Source of the DNA: an uncultured Pirellulaceae bacterium
GTDB taxonomy: Bacteria; Planctomycetota; Planctomycetia; Pirellulales; Pirellulaceae
NCBI GenBank assembly: GCA_938083195.1
Contig: CALKCK010000029.1
Location: 1-46,991 of the forward strand
DNA length: 46,991 nt
Reading direction: 5' to 3'
Shown: positions 1 to 8,490 of the stretch, piece after piece
Position numbering within the stretch: position 1 is the stretch's first letter
Layout of the letters: each line of letters starts with the position of its first letter
Made by a program: the position numbers and the translations under genes
The notes under the pieces: model-generated
Database searches by the model: none
What the model was told of the DNA's origin: nothing
Seen by the model: only the letters and a program-made list of their open reading frames with translations

Positions 1-647
1 GAATACTCAAGCTGCTTCATTGGATCCTGTGGAAAATCTTCTTTAACGTGCTTTTTGTAGATTTTCTTATAGTCACCCACAAGCTCTTCAAGCTGCTCTG
101 CCGTTAGGTCTGTATCCTGCTTGGCTTTGTACTTTTTCTTAATCGAAGTTAGAGCTTCCTCGAAATGATGATGCTCAAGTGTCGATGAGGGGCCCATCAC
201 AACATCGCCAAACATATCAATGAAGCGACGATAGCAATCCCAACCTGCCCGAGCGTTGCCGGTCACATCGATAAAGCCCTTAACTGATTTGTCGTTCATT
301 CCCAAGTTTAAAACCGTGTCCATCATACCCGGCATGGATTGGGCAGCACCTGAACGGACTGAAACCAAAAGTGGATCCTTAGCTGCTCCAAGTTTTTTAC
401 CTTCGAGCTTCTCGAGCTTGGCCAATTCTTTTTTGACCTGCTGCATCATCTCTTTTGGGTAAGCTCCTTGCTTTTCGTAGATACCACAAGCTTCCGTTGA
501 AACAGTAAAACCGGGAGGCACCGGAACGCCCGCGTTGGACATTTCTGCAAGGTTGGCGCCTTTACCGCCGAGTAGTTCACGCATTGAGCGATCGCCATCA
601 GTCATCTGCTTGCCGCCACCGTAAAAATAAACGTATTTCTTTGCCAT
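1..647 (-). CDS. ppdK: Pyruvate, phosphate dikinase, N-terminal part (runs off the window)
   Basis: This enzyme interconverts pyruvate, ATP and phosphate with PEP, AMP and pyrophosphate in the cytoplasm. The first 215 residues are visible, beginning at the ATG complementary to 645-647; the rest lies beyond position 1. The visible part belongs to the ATP-grasp nucleotide-binding domain. It has the family signatures KGANLAEM near residue 29, PVPPGFTVSTEAC, and VRSGAAQSMPGMMDTVLNLG, which is near-identical in PPDKs. It has no gene close upstream, so it is probably transcribed alone from the 648-1319 gap. The family call is firm; completeness cannot be judged here. Confidence 0.95.
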   Translation of the reverse strand, partial: MAKKYVYFYGGGKQMTDGDRSMRELLGGKGANLAEMSNAGVPVPPGFTVSTEACGIYEKQGAYPKEMMQQVKKELAKLEKLEGKKLGAAKDPLLVSVRSGAAQSMPGMMDTVLNLGMNDKSVKGFIDVTGNARAGWDCYRRFIDMFGDVVMGPSSTLEHHHFEEALTSIKKKYKAKQDTDLTAEQLEELVGDYKKIYKKHVKEDFPQDPMKQLEY

Positions 648-1319
648 GTTTCTTCAGCCTTATTCTTTGCTTGAATATCTTGGAAGGTGTTAATTCGATC
701 TGTTTAAATTGCGAAGCTCAATGACCAAAGGTCAGTCCGAAAAATCCACGCAGTTATTGCCGCTTGAAGCTTCACAGAGTCACGCAAAAACGTTTCCAAA
801 ATGCTGCGGCAGTCCCAATTCACTTGTTTCCAGCGACCGCGGATAAACAACATTTCACGCTTTGCGCGGCACTAGGGTAACAACGCATTCAGTAATGGTA
901 AAGATCACGCCATTTAGCAAATCGACACAGCGGGGAAATTGGCCACTTTAACGGTCGTTAATGGAATTTTTCGCAAATATTCATTTTAAAACTCATCCCC
1001 TAAGCTGCCAGAACACCCAATTTATTGGATTTTGAACGAAATGGTGCAACCGAGAGTCGTCACTGACCCAAAGAACATCTGCGTAATTTGGGACCAAAAT
1101 CACTCTCGAAGCTAGAGCGATGGGAAACTGCATCCAAGAATTAAGCCTTCCCGAATGATCATGTTTAAGTCTCGAAAATCAAAAATCATCGGTAGGGCGT
1201 TGGTGATTCTGGTCGCCGAATTCGCACAAATTACTTTTTCAATCCCGCCGATTACAGGCAATTCAACGGGTCAGACCACGCCGGATTGAACCAAGAATAA
1301 TTTAAAAATTCGAGCCTGA
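648..1319. other. Intergenic stretch without a recognisable gene
   Basis: About 670 bases between the dikinase start and the decayed methyltransferase. I find no open frame with recognisable protein motifs, no tRNA and no strong inverted repeat. It must hold the dikinase promoter, read leftward. It may also hold the lost 5' end of the degraded methyltransferase gene to its right, although no conserved residues remain that I can identify. Confidence 0.5.
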
Positions 1320-1938
1320 AAATCAGTTGAAGATTTCGAACAGAATCTTGAAGTGTTCAAAACTGTTTTTGGGGATCCCAGGGGTACTGTAAGTCTCCGT
1401 AAGCTTATCCGAGCAGACGATTCTATTTCAGAGTCGAGCATTCTAGAGATTGGAACTGGTTCTGGCCTCATCTCACTTTGCTGCCTTCAAGCTGGAGCCA
1501 AGCGAGTCATGGCGACAGATATCAATTCCAATGCAATTGAAAATGTTGGTCTCAATGCCAACCGCTGAAAACGCAGAATTCATCTCGAACTAGGGCACGT
1601 CCCACAGACTAATTCTTCAGCTTTTTCAGTCATCGATGATTCAGCAACATGTGATTCAATCATTTCGAATCCACTATGGGTCAATTCGACTCCCCAACCA
1701 ATCGATAAACACGCTCTCTATGACGCCCATTTCGATTTAATAAAGGTCCTATTTGCAAGGTTCAAAAACCACCTATAAACCAAAGGGCAGGGTCTTGCTT
1801 GCCTACGGATATGTTGCTGCCATCAAAACAATTCAAACTCTTTCGGATGAACATGGGCTCCAATACACAAAACTTGATCCTAGAACACTGAATAAATTAC
1901 CGCAGGTGTTTTTGCCTGGAATGATGGTACAACTTTAA
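1320..1938 (+). pseudogene. Broken class I SAM-dependent methyltransferase
   Basis: Three open pieces form one degraded protein. Piece one (from 1320) has the SAM-binding motif I, LEIGTGSGLISLCCLQAGA, followed by the acidic motif ATDINSNA. It ends at an in-frame TGA at 1566-1568. The same frame then continues through SIISNPLWVNSTP, which matches the usual NPPW/NPPY catalytic motif with the second proline changed to leucine, and stops at TAA 1776-1778. Removing one base near 1775-1778 restores HLKPKGRVLLAYG, which continues in the next frame to TAA 1936-1938. A stop, a frameshift, a damaged motif and no clear N-terminus together argue for a pseudogene of a small methyltransferase (PrmC/RsmC-like fold). 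Its end overlaps the glycerate kinase stop by four bases, tail to tail. Confidence 0.8.
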
Positions 1939-3305
1939 TTTCCCCCTGAATAACTGAGAGCTATTCTTAAATCACAAACGTTCGTGTTTGTCGGCGCAAC
2001 TTGAAAAATGAGCGAATGCTCATTGAGAAAATCAAAACTCCCGCATGCCTCCAGCGCTTTTTCTGACTGACCCGCCAATTCTTGTTTTCGAGTTTCATCG
2101 TGCTGATTGATCCAATCTGCATCGACCCAACCCCCCGCTACCGAGACACTGCCATCTTCGCCGTCAGTACCACCAGATAGCAAACAATAATCCGCGGACT
2201 CACTTAACTGAAAACTAAGAAGCGAGTTAATTGCTGCAAGCACAAGTTGCTGGTTGCGTCCACCTCTACCCGGATTCTCTGGAAGTAAGACGGTGGTTTC
2301 ACCGCCGGATATAAGACACTTGCTGCCACTGCCTAAACTTGCCTGCGCGATTTCGATGGCGACACTTCTCCCCACGGTTCCAGCCTCTCCTTCATCGCCC
2401 ACGGGGGAGACCAATTCAACTTGATAACCCAATTCAATCGCTCGTTTTCTTGAAGCCAGCATTGCGGTTTCAATATTTCCAATGACAAAATTAGATAATT
2501 GGGGATGCCCCTCCACTGTCGAAATTCTGGGAGCACCGCAATCCACAACCCTCCAGACTGCTTCAGATACCGTTTCGCGATTCGGATCAAATTCAAGCAA
2601 AACCTCCAAGCCCGTGGAATCATCGACCGAAAAACAGGTAGGGCCAGACGCAATCACAGACAGATCATCGCCGATCACATCTGAAATAATGAGAGACACC
2701 ATTCTGGCGTCGCACTGGCGTGCCAGTCCGCCACCTTTCACTTGGCTCAATTCTCGACGCACCGCATTCAATTGATAAATCGATGCGCCAGATGCGCTTA
2801 AGAATTCTGTGGTTGCTCGAAGCTCAGCGAGACTAATCGAATCGACTGGTTTTTCAAGAAGTGCTGAGCCGCCTCCCGAGATAAGACAGATCACGACGTC
2901 TTCGGGACCAGCGGTTCTCACCAATTCCAAAATCTCATCGGTTGCCTCAAGAACACGATCAGTCGGTAAATTTACCGCTCCTGGACGACACCCCGATATC
3001 TTAAAAAATTTGGAATCAAAAACGCGGTCATCAGGAACGTTGATCCGGCCAACAGCATTCAATTTCCGCAGCGCAGCAGCACCAAGTCTCTGTTCAAGAC
3101 CGACCGCCATGGCTCCACTTGCCTTACCAAATCCAATCACGATCAGTCTGCGACAAGCTGAGAATTCGATTGTCTCAGTTCCCAAACGGACGGAATGTTC
3201 GGTAATATCAATAAATTCGCTTACTAATTGTCCCGCCTCAACCGCCCTAACACCGGCATTCCAAATTTCTCTGGCATCTTCAATCAGTGAACTACTTTTT
3301 AACAC
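1935..3305 (-). CDS. Glycerate 2-kinase, MOFRL family
   Basis: Predicted to phosphorylate D-glycerate to 2-phosphoglycerate in the cytoplasm, feeding lower glycolysis. It has 456 residues, normal for the type-2 glycerate kinase (GckA/TtuD-like) family. The N-terminal DUF4147 half has a Rossmann-like IVIGFGKASGAMA near residues 55-67, the glycine-rich VICLISGGGSALLE and a conserved QLNAVRRELSQVKGGGLA stretch. The C-terminal MOFRL domain has CLISGGETTVLL, GRGGRNQQLVLA and CLLSGGTDGEDG. The start is GTG, chosen because AAGGAG lies a few bases upstream (reverse strand, about 3310-3317). It is divergent from the propeller-like gene at 3463, sharing a 157-base gap. No obvious glyoxylate or tartronate partner gene is adjacent. 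Confidence 0.9.
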   Translation of the reverse strand: MLKSSSLIEDAREIWNAGVRAVEAGQLVSEFIDITEHSVRLGTETIEFSACRRLIVIGFGKASGAMAVGLEQRLGAAALRKLNAVGRINVPDDRVFDSKFFKISGCRPGAVNLPTDRVLEATDEILELVRTAGPEDVVICLISGGGSALLEKPVDSISLAELRATTEFLSASGASIYQLNAVRRELSQVKGGGLARQCDARMVSLIISDVIGDDLSVIASGPTCFSVDDSTGLEVLLEFDPNRETVSEAVWRVVDCGAPRISTVEGHPQLSNFVIGNIETAMLASRKRAIELGYQVELVSPVGDEGEAGTVGRSVAIEIAQASLGSGSKCLISGGETTVLLPENPGRGGRNQQLVLAAINSLLSFQLSESADYCLLSGGTDGEDGSVSVAGGWVDADWINQHDETRKQELAGQSEKALEACGSFDFLNEHSLIFQVAPTNTNVCDLRIALSYSGGN

Positions 3306-3345
3306 TCTCTCTCCTTAGACAACCAATATAATTGGGTAGACCGCA

Positions 3346-3371
3346 GCACTTGGCAATCATTGCGTAAGTGC
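3346..3371. promoter_or_regulatory. Imperfect 26-base palindrome in a divergent promoter gap
   Basis: The arms GCACTT (3346-3351) and AAGTGC (3366-3371) are perfect inverse complements. Inside them CAAT (3354-3357) pairs with ATTG (3359-3362). The site sits between the divergent starts of the glycerate kinase (3305) and the propeller-like gene (3463), where an operator would be expected. Symmetry is all that supports it; no regulator gene is adjacent. Confidence 0.35.
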
Positions 3372-3462
3372 AAGCCCAATTTTAACGCATGGTTGCCGTT
3401 TCCGCTGCCTGCTTCATAATGCCTAAACTAATCGCTGTTTAATTATTCACCCAACCCTGCCC

Positions 3463-4404
3463 ATGATTCTTCGCACGTGCATTTTACTGATTGCTATTTG
3501 CATTTATGCACTGGTTTCATTCCCGTGGCAGGAGTCTCGTTCGAATTCCAACAAGTCGGATCTTGTGGTTCTGGGCACTAACCGAAACAAGGATGTCACA
3601 GAGAGTAGCGGCCTTGCATTTTCTCGACAAATCCCCGATGCCATTTGGACTATCAACGATTCAGGAAATGCGGATCGCGCATTTTTACTTCAAACTAATG
3701 GCAAACTATTAGCGGAGATAAAACTCAAAGAGGCTCGTAACATTGACTGGGAAGCACTCGCGGATTTTGAGATCGATGGTAAACCATACTTAATGATTGC
3801 CGATGTTGGAGATAACGCACGTCGCCGAAAATCCTATCAACTCTATTTCTTTCCTGAGCCGGACTTACATCAACAGATTAAAACCGCAGGCGACAAACCC
3901 GTCAAGAAAACAGTCAAACCAAAACAGATTGAATTCAATTACGAGGATGGCCCAAAAAACTGCGAAGCTATTGGAGTCGACTCCAACAATCAAAAAATAT
4001 GGCTTGTTGAAAAAGTCGCTTTTGGTGCATCTCGAAAAAAAACACCTGGCGTCTACGCCTTGGACTTCTCACTTAAGTCTAAGAAAAAAACGCGTGTTGC
4101 GAAACGAATTGCCGATTTCCCAATCCGAAATGTAACAGGCATGGATTTTTCCGATGATGGAAAATCACTCATCATTCGAAATTATCTCAATGCTCACCTG
4201 TACACACGCCTGGACGACCAACCTTGGTCAGAGCTTATCAACGAGACCACCCCCCGAGCCGTCCTGCTCCCCATCCAGCGCCAGGGAGAGGCCATTTGTT
4301 TCACACCTGATTCCCAAGCCCTGATCGTTACAAGCGAATTCATCTCGCAACCGATTTGGAAAGTAAAACATACCGCTCAAAGGCCACCAGAAAATAAAAA
4401 ATGA
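3463..4404 (+). CDS. Exported beta-propeller-like protein of unknown function
   Basis: It has 313 residues. The first ~20 are a hydrophobic signal peptide or anchor (ILRTCILLIAICIYALVSF), so the protein should act outside the cytoplasm. The body resembles a bacterial family of predicted six/seven-bladed propellers. Recognisable pieces are ESSGLAFSRQIPDAIWTIND, NIDWEALADFEIDG, YLMIADVGDNARRR, NCEAIGVDSNNQKIWLVEK, VTGMDFSDDGKSLIIRNY and GEAICFTPDSQALIVTSE, which read as repeated beta strands. No catalytic motif is visible. Its TGA overlaps the ATG of the M20 hydrolase (ATGA, 4401-4404), so the two are translationally coupled and probably one operon with the downstream amino-acid genes. Function is not known. 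Confidence 0.75.
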   Translation: MILRTCILLIAICIYALVSFPWQESRSNSNKSDLVVLGTNRNKDVTESSGLAFSRQIPDAIWTINDSGNADRAFLLQTNGKLLAEIKLKEARNIDWEALADFEIDGKPYLMIADVGDNARRRKSYQLYFFPEPDLHQQIKTAGDKPVKKTVKPKQIEFNYEDGPKNCEAIGVDSNNQKIWLVEKVAFGASRKKTPGVYALDFSLKSKKKTRVAKRIADFPIRNVTGMDFSDDGKSLIIRNYLNAHLYTRLDDQPWSELINETTPRAVLLPIQRQGEAICFTPDSQALIVTSEFISQPIWKVKHTAQRPPENKK

Positions 4405-5618
4405 ACGCACTTCTTAATGAATCAGATTGGCTCAATCAACTTGATTGGCTCAATGGCCAAGGCGATGCCATGCTCCAGCTTGTTGAGAATTTGGCAAACA
4501 TCAATTCTGGAACTTTTAATTTAGATGGATTGAAAGAGGTTGCAGATTGCCTGACCGCTGAGTTCAACAAACTAGACGGAGAGCTTTCGATTTCCGAATC
4601 ACGCCCTCAGTTATCAATCAATTCAGCCGGGAAATCTGAACAACAAACACTTGGCGATATCATTCATATCTCCAAACGGCCGCAAGCCAAGAAAAAGATT
4701 CTTCTTTGCATTCACATGGATACGGTTTACGCCAAAGACCATCCTTTTCAAAAATGCCAGTGGCTCGAAAACGGAAATCTCAATGGGCCTGGAGTTGCTG
4801 ACGCAAAAGGTGGCCTCGTCGTTATGCTTTATGCATTGTTAGCTTTTGAGAAAAGTCCACTGGCCAAGAACATCGGCTGGGAAGTCCTCATCAATCCAGA
4901 CGAAGAAATTGGCTCTCCAGGGAGCGTACATTTGATCAACGAAATCGCTCAGCGGTGCTCCGCAGGTCTACTCTTCGAGCCAGCATTGCCCGATGGCACG
5001 CTGGTTTCCTGGCGCAAAGGTTCAGGTAATTTCACCTTTGTCGCCAAAGGGAAAGCTGCTCATTCCGGTCGCGAATTTGAGAAAGGTCGTAACGCAATCG
5101 TGGCAATGGCGAAATTAATGGGGGCTATCGACCAACTCAACTCCACGCCAGAGATCACCTACAACGTTGGAAACTTCCAAGGAGGCGGCGCGTTAAACGT
5201 CGTTCCTGACCTGGCAATCGGGCGAGTCAATGTCCGCATCAAATCGGTCGAACAACAAAATCAAGTGGAACAACAATTTTCTGACCTGGTCAAAGTCGCT
5301 AATCAAGCAGATGGAATCTTCATTGAAATGCATGGCCAATTCAGCTCGCCTCCCAAGCCAATGTCACCGGGGGTAGCGGATCTTCAACTTCGAATCAATC
5401 AATGTGCGAAATTACTTGACACAGAAATCAACTGGCGAGGCACCGGCGGCGCGTCAGACGGAAACAAATTCGCAGCAGCAGGCCTTCCCAACATCGACAC
5501 CCTCGGCCCAAGGGGAGGTGACATCCACAGCATGGACGAATATCTGATTCCTGAAAGCCTCGTTCCCAGTGCAAAATTGGTGACACTCATCTTGCTCAGC
5601 TTTGCAAACGAGAAGTAG
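4401..5618 (+). CDS. M20 family metallohydrolase, carboxypeptidase-G2-like
   Basis: A two-zinc hydrolase of peptide or N-acyl-amino-acid bonds, 405 residues. All expected ligands are visible: H105 and D107 in HMDTVY, D134 in GPGVADAKGG, the base/ligand pair E168-E169 in PDEEIGSPGS, E193 in LFEP, and the last His in DIHSMDEYL. The dimerisation insert begins near GKAAHSG. The closest family I recognise is carboxypeptidase G2 (glutamate carboxypeptidase), whose known substrates are N-acyl-L-glutamates. Neighbours are an aminotransferase, AstA and AstD. I therefore infer that it could cleave N-succinylglutamate to glutamate and succinate, replacing AstE, which is absent from this block. A peptidase or another deacylase (ArgE/DapE-like) remains possible. 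It begins in a 4-base overlap with the upstream gene. No signal peptide, so cytoplasmic. Confidence 0.85.
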   Translation: MNALLNESDWLNQLDWLNGQGDAMLQLVENLANINSGTFNLDGLKEVADCLTAEFNKLDGELSISESRPQLSINSAGKSEQQTLGDIIHISKRPQAKKKILLCIHMDTVYAKDHPFQKCQWLENGNLNGPGVADAKGGLVVMLYALLAFEKSPLAKNIGWEVLINPDEEIGSPGSVHLINEIAQRCSAGLLFEPALPDGTLVSWRKGSGNFTFVAKGKAAHSGREFEKGRNAIVAMAKLMGAIDQLNSTPEITYNVGNFQGGGALNVVPDLAIGRVNVRIKSVEQQNQVEQQFSDLVKVANQADGIFIEMHGQFSSPPKPMSPGVADLQLRINQCAKLLDTEINWRGTGGASDGNKFAAAGLPNIDTLGPRGGDIHSMDEYLIPESLVPSAKLVTLILLSFANEK

Positions 5619-5646
5619 CGGTGTTTTTCAGGTTTCACTCAATTCA

Positions 5647-5758
5647 GGGATTGCCTCTTTCGCCCAATAAAAAACAAGCAAAATGGCTCGCGACACCAAA
5701 TTCGCGAGCTCAAACCATGTCCGTTCTCGATTGCATCGAAAAAACTCGAGGCAATCCC
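5647..5758 (+). promoter_or_regulatory. Nested inverted repeats, candidate structured leader RNA
   Basis: An outer perfect 11-base stem pairs GGGATTGCCTC (5647-5657) with GAGGCAATCCC (5748-5758). Next to it TTTCG (5658-5662) can pair with CGAAA near 5738. An inner perfect 8-base stem pairs GCTCGCGA (5686-5693) with TCGCGAGC (5702-5709) around an 8-base loop. CGAT/ATCG near 5728-5738 can form a further small hairpin. The element lies 28 bases after the M20 stop and 154 bases before the aminotransferase ATG, so it is placed like a riboswitch or attenuator leader for the aminotransferase-astA-astD genes. It matches no riboswitch consensus that I recognise. A short palindromic mobile element is the alternative, but I see no target duplication. 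Confidence 0.5.
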
Positions 5759-5912
5759 AGAAAATAGAGACGCAACGCTCACCACTCAAAGTACAGGGAA
5801 AGCGGGTTGTGACAACTTCTGTCTTTTTGAAATCACGGTTTGCATCTAAGATAGAAGCAACGTTTATCGCGTTCCCTAAAGTTAATTCCTTCGCTATCCA
5901 ACGAGTCTGAAG

Positions 5913-7310
5913 ATGACCTCCGAACCTTTGCTCGCAGCTGAAAAACTCAACAATGACCCTCGCTTAGCTGAAGCGAAAAGGTTAATTCTCGACGCCGTTG
6001 CCGAGCACCAGGAGACTCTCGTTTCAGTGCGTCCCCCGCGACCTGAATTAGCGGTCGACTACGAGCAACTGCTGGATCAGTTCGGCGCGATCCGAGGCGG
6101 AAAAACTTTTTTCCCTTACTTGGGAAGTGGAATTGGAAACGGTCCATTCGTCGAACTCGCCGATGGAAGCGTGAAACTCGACTTGATCACCGGCATTGGC
6201 GTGCACGGGTACGGGCACAGTCATCCTCGCTTAATCAATGCTGGGATTGATGCCGCAATCAGCGACACTGTCATGCAGGGCAACTTGCAACAAAATACCA
6301 GCAGTTGCGATATTGTAAAACTACTAACGGATGTCGCATGCGAATCGGGGGCGGGCTTAAAACACTGCTTCCTCACCACCAGTGGGGCAATGGCCAATGA
6401 GAATTCGCTGAAGATGGCTTTTCAAAAAAACTATCCAGCCAATCGTGTCATTGCCTTCACTCATTGCTTTGCCGGACGCACCCTCGGCTTGGCACAAGTA
6501 ACTGACAAAGCAAAATACCGTGTTGGATTACCCGACACGATCGCTGTCGACTATGTTCCATTTTTTGATGAAAACAATCCAGAGAAAAGTATTGCCTACG
6601 CCGTCCGTCGGATGAAGTATCACATCGATCGCTTCCCAGGCAAGCATGCTGCACTTTGGATGGAACTCGTCCAAGGTGAGGGGGGCTACTACGAAGGTAA
6701 CACTGAGTTCTTCAAGGCTTTAATCGAAGTCGCCCACGAAAACAATATTGCAGTCATCGCCGATGAGGTTCAAACGTTTTGCCGCACGACAAGGCCATAT
6801 GCTTTTCAGCATTTCGGACTCGATCAAGAAGTTGACTTAGTCACGATTGGGAAAATATCCCAAGTCTGCGCAACTTTGTTTACCGACGAATACGCTCCCA
6901 AGCCGGGCTTAATTAGTCAAACTTTTACCGGTAGTACTTGGGCAATCATGGCCGCGCAAGCGATCGTTTCAGGGTTGATCGAAAATGGTAATTTCGGACC
7001 CAATGGAAAGAACGTCCAGTTCAATCAGTACTTCTCGCAAAGCCTTCAAGCAATTGGCGAAAAATACCCTGGCTCAATTAGCGGCCCTCATGGCGTGGGA
7101 GGAATGGTCGCGTTTACACCGTTTGATGGAACCCCAGAAGTAGCCAGTGAATTGGTAAAACGACTTTTCCACGCCGGACTCATGTCCTTCATGGCTGGCG
7201 GTTCCCCAAGTCGGGTTCGCTTTCTCTTGCCTCTTGGATGCATTGATGAATCACACATCGATCTCGCCTGTCAAATTATCGAGAGCGTTGTCGCAGAAAT
7301 GGCAGAGTAA
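5913..7310 (+). CDS. Class III PLP-dependent aminotransferase (likely acyl-ornithine type)
   Basis: It has 465 residues, about 60 longer than E. coli AstC/ArgD because of an N-terminal extension before the cofactor domain. PLP signatures are visible: TSGAMANENSLK near 156-167, the Asp-Glu pair D284-E285 in IADEVQT, and the Schiff-base lysine K314 in LVTIGKISQ. GHSHP and LVQGEGG are also typical of the ornithine/acetylornithine/succinylornithine subgroup. Lying directly upstream of astA and astD, it most likely transfers the delta-amino group of N-succinylornithine to 2-oxoglutarate, giving N-succinylglutamate semialdehyde. The sequence is divergent from classic AstC, so the exact substrate (ornithine, lysine or succinylornithine) is inferred from context. 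The ATG at 5913 is the first good start. The gene follows the structured element at 5647-5758. Confidence 0.8.
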   Translation: MTSEPLLAAEKLNNDPRLAEAKRLILDAVAEHQETLVSVRPPRPELAVDYEQLLDQFGAIRGGKTFFPYLGSGIGNGPFVELADGSVKLDLITGIGVHGYGHSHPRLINAGIDAAISDTVMQGNLQQNTSSCDIVKLLTDVACESGAGLKHCFLTTSGAMANENSLKMAFQKNYPANRVIAFTHCFAGRTLGLAQVTDKAKYRVGLPDTIAVDYVPFFDENNPEKSIAYAVRRMKYHIDRFPGKHAALWMELVQGEGGYYEGNTEFFKALIEVAHENNIAVIADEVQTFCRTTRPYAFQHFGLDQEVDLVTIGKISQVCATLFTDEYAPKPGLISQTFTGSTWAIMAAQAIVSGLIENGNFGPNGKNVQFNQYFSQSLQAIGEKYPGSISGPHGVGGMVAFTPFDGTPEVASELVKRLFHAGLMSFMAGGSPSRVRFLLPLGCIDESHIDLACQIIESVVAEMAE

Positions 7311-7405
7311 ATAGATAGTTATCCAAAATGACATTTGACTGAATCAAAATCATTTTCTCCAGCAGTCCTTTCAAATCCTAAAATCACTCTGCTAACGGCA
7401 AAAAA

Positions 7406-8431
7406 ATGTTGATCGTACGAAGAGTTCACGAATCGGATCTCGACCCGTTATTCGAGTTGATTCAAAAATCCGAATACGGCTTAACCACGCTGAAAATTTC
7501 GAAGGACGAGCTGGAATCTCGCATTGAAAAGTCAACTTTTGCCTTCCAGCAAAAAATGGGAAAGCCGAGTGGCCAGCCCTATGTTTTTGTGATGGAAGAT
7601 CTTGCTCACGGCAAAATTGTCGGCACCTGCTCGATCTATGCAAAAATTGGCGGTTTCGAGCCGATGTACTCTTACGAAATAAAGGAATCCCACCACAACT
7701 CCGAAGAGCTCGGGGTTTTTAAGACGATCAAGGTGCTCCATCTTCGTGAAGAACATAATGGACCCAGCGAAATAGGAAGCCTATTTTTGTCGCCAGACTA
7801 CTGGGGAAGTGGCCATGGAAGACTGCTTAGCCTTTCCAGATTTCTGTTTATTGCGGAATTCAGAGAACGGTTTGAAAAAGAGATGGTGGCTGAAATGCGA
7901 GGAATTGTCGGCAAAGACGGGAAATCACCCCTCTGGGCTGCAATTGGATCGCACTTCTTTCAGATCGATTTCCCAAAAGCAGAAACACTTACCAGTCAAT
8001 CAAAAAAGTTCATTGCGGATTTAATGCCCAAACATCCAATTTATATTCCATTACTGCCAGAAGATGCGCAAAAGGTCATTGGCAAAGTGCATGAGAACAC
8101 CCTTCCAGCTTTGAAAGTTCTGGAAACAGAAGGATTTGAATTTCGACAACTAGTCGATATTTTTGACGGAGGACCCACCATGCATTGTGAAGTCGATCAA
8201 ATCCGCGCCGTCCGAGAATCAACGAGTGGATTTGTAAAGGGCATTGAAGATTCGTTTCCAAAGGCATCGCAACAATTAATCTCCAATGCCAATCTAAACT
8301 TCCGAACTTGTCTAGGAACCACGGCATGGGATCAGGATGGTGTTACGATTGATCAAGTCACGGCACTTCGACTCAATCTGAAAATTGGCGACCGAGTCCG
8401 ATGTATCAATTTAAAACCTGATCCGAAGTAG
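7406..8431 (+). CDS. astA: Arginine/ornithine N-succinyltransferase
   Basis: Transfers succinyl from succinyl-CoA to the alpha-amino group of arginine or ornithine, the first step of the AST pathway, in the cytoplasm. The 341 residues match the family length (about 340). Diagnostic segments are the start LIVRRVHESDLDPLFEL, YSYEIKESHHNSEELGVF, LHLREEHNGPSEIGSLFL, the GNAT-like acyl-CoA region WGSGHGRLLSLSRFLFIAEF, SPLWAAIGSHFFQIDF, and HPIYIPLLPEDAQKVIGKVH. The C-terminal FDGGPTMHCEVDQIRAVR is also conserved. It sits between the aminotransferase (95-base gap) and astD (59-base gap), all on the same strand. No AstB (succinylarginine dihydrolase) is nearby, which favours ornithine as the real acceptor, as described for the Pseudomonas AruF/AruG enzymes. 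Confidence 0.95.
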   Translation: MLIVRRVHESDLDPLFELIQKSEYGLTTLKISKDELESRIEKSTFAFQQKMGKPSGQPYVFVMEDLAHGKIVGTCSIYAKIGGFEPMYSYEIKESHHNSEELGVFKTIKVLHLREEHNGPSEIGSLFLSPDYWGSGHGRLLSLSRFLFIAEFRERFEKEMVAEMRGIVGKDGKSPLWAAIGSHFFQIDFPKAETLTSQSKKFIADLMPKHPIYIPLLPEDAQKVIGKVHENTLPALKVLETEGFEFRQLVDIFDGGPTMHCEVDQIRAVRESTSGFVKGIEDSFPKASQQLISNANLNFRTCLGTTAWDQDGVTIDQVTALRLNLKIGDRVRCINLKPDPK

Positions 8432-8490
8432 CGTCAATCAAGTCAGTTGCCCCCAATCACTCTGGAACACAATTCACTCTAAAGAACCTA

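Noticed and set aside
1320..1938. UGA read as selenocysteine in the methyltransferase
   Set aside because: The position is not an active-site position, and a separate frameshift and a damaged NPPW motif show decay instead.
2809..3318. 169-codon plus-strand open frame
   Set aside because: It lies wholly opposite the glycerate kinase gene, which has full family motifs; no motif is visible in this frame.
5647..5758. Intact transposable element bounded by inverted repeats
   Set aside because: No transposase and no target-site duplication at the ends; the length and nested inner stem fit an RNA fold at least as well.
5683..5910. 75-codon open frame before the aminotransferase
   Set aside because: It runs through the inverted-repeat element, has basic low-information sequence and no clear ribosome site.
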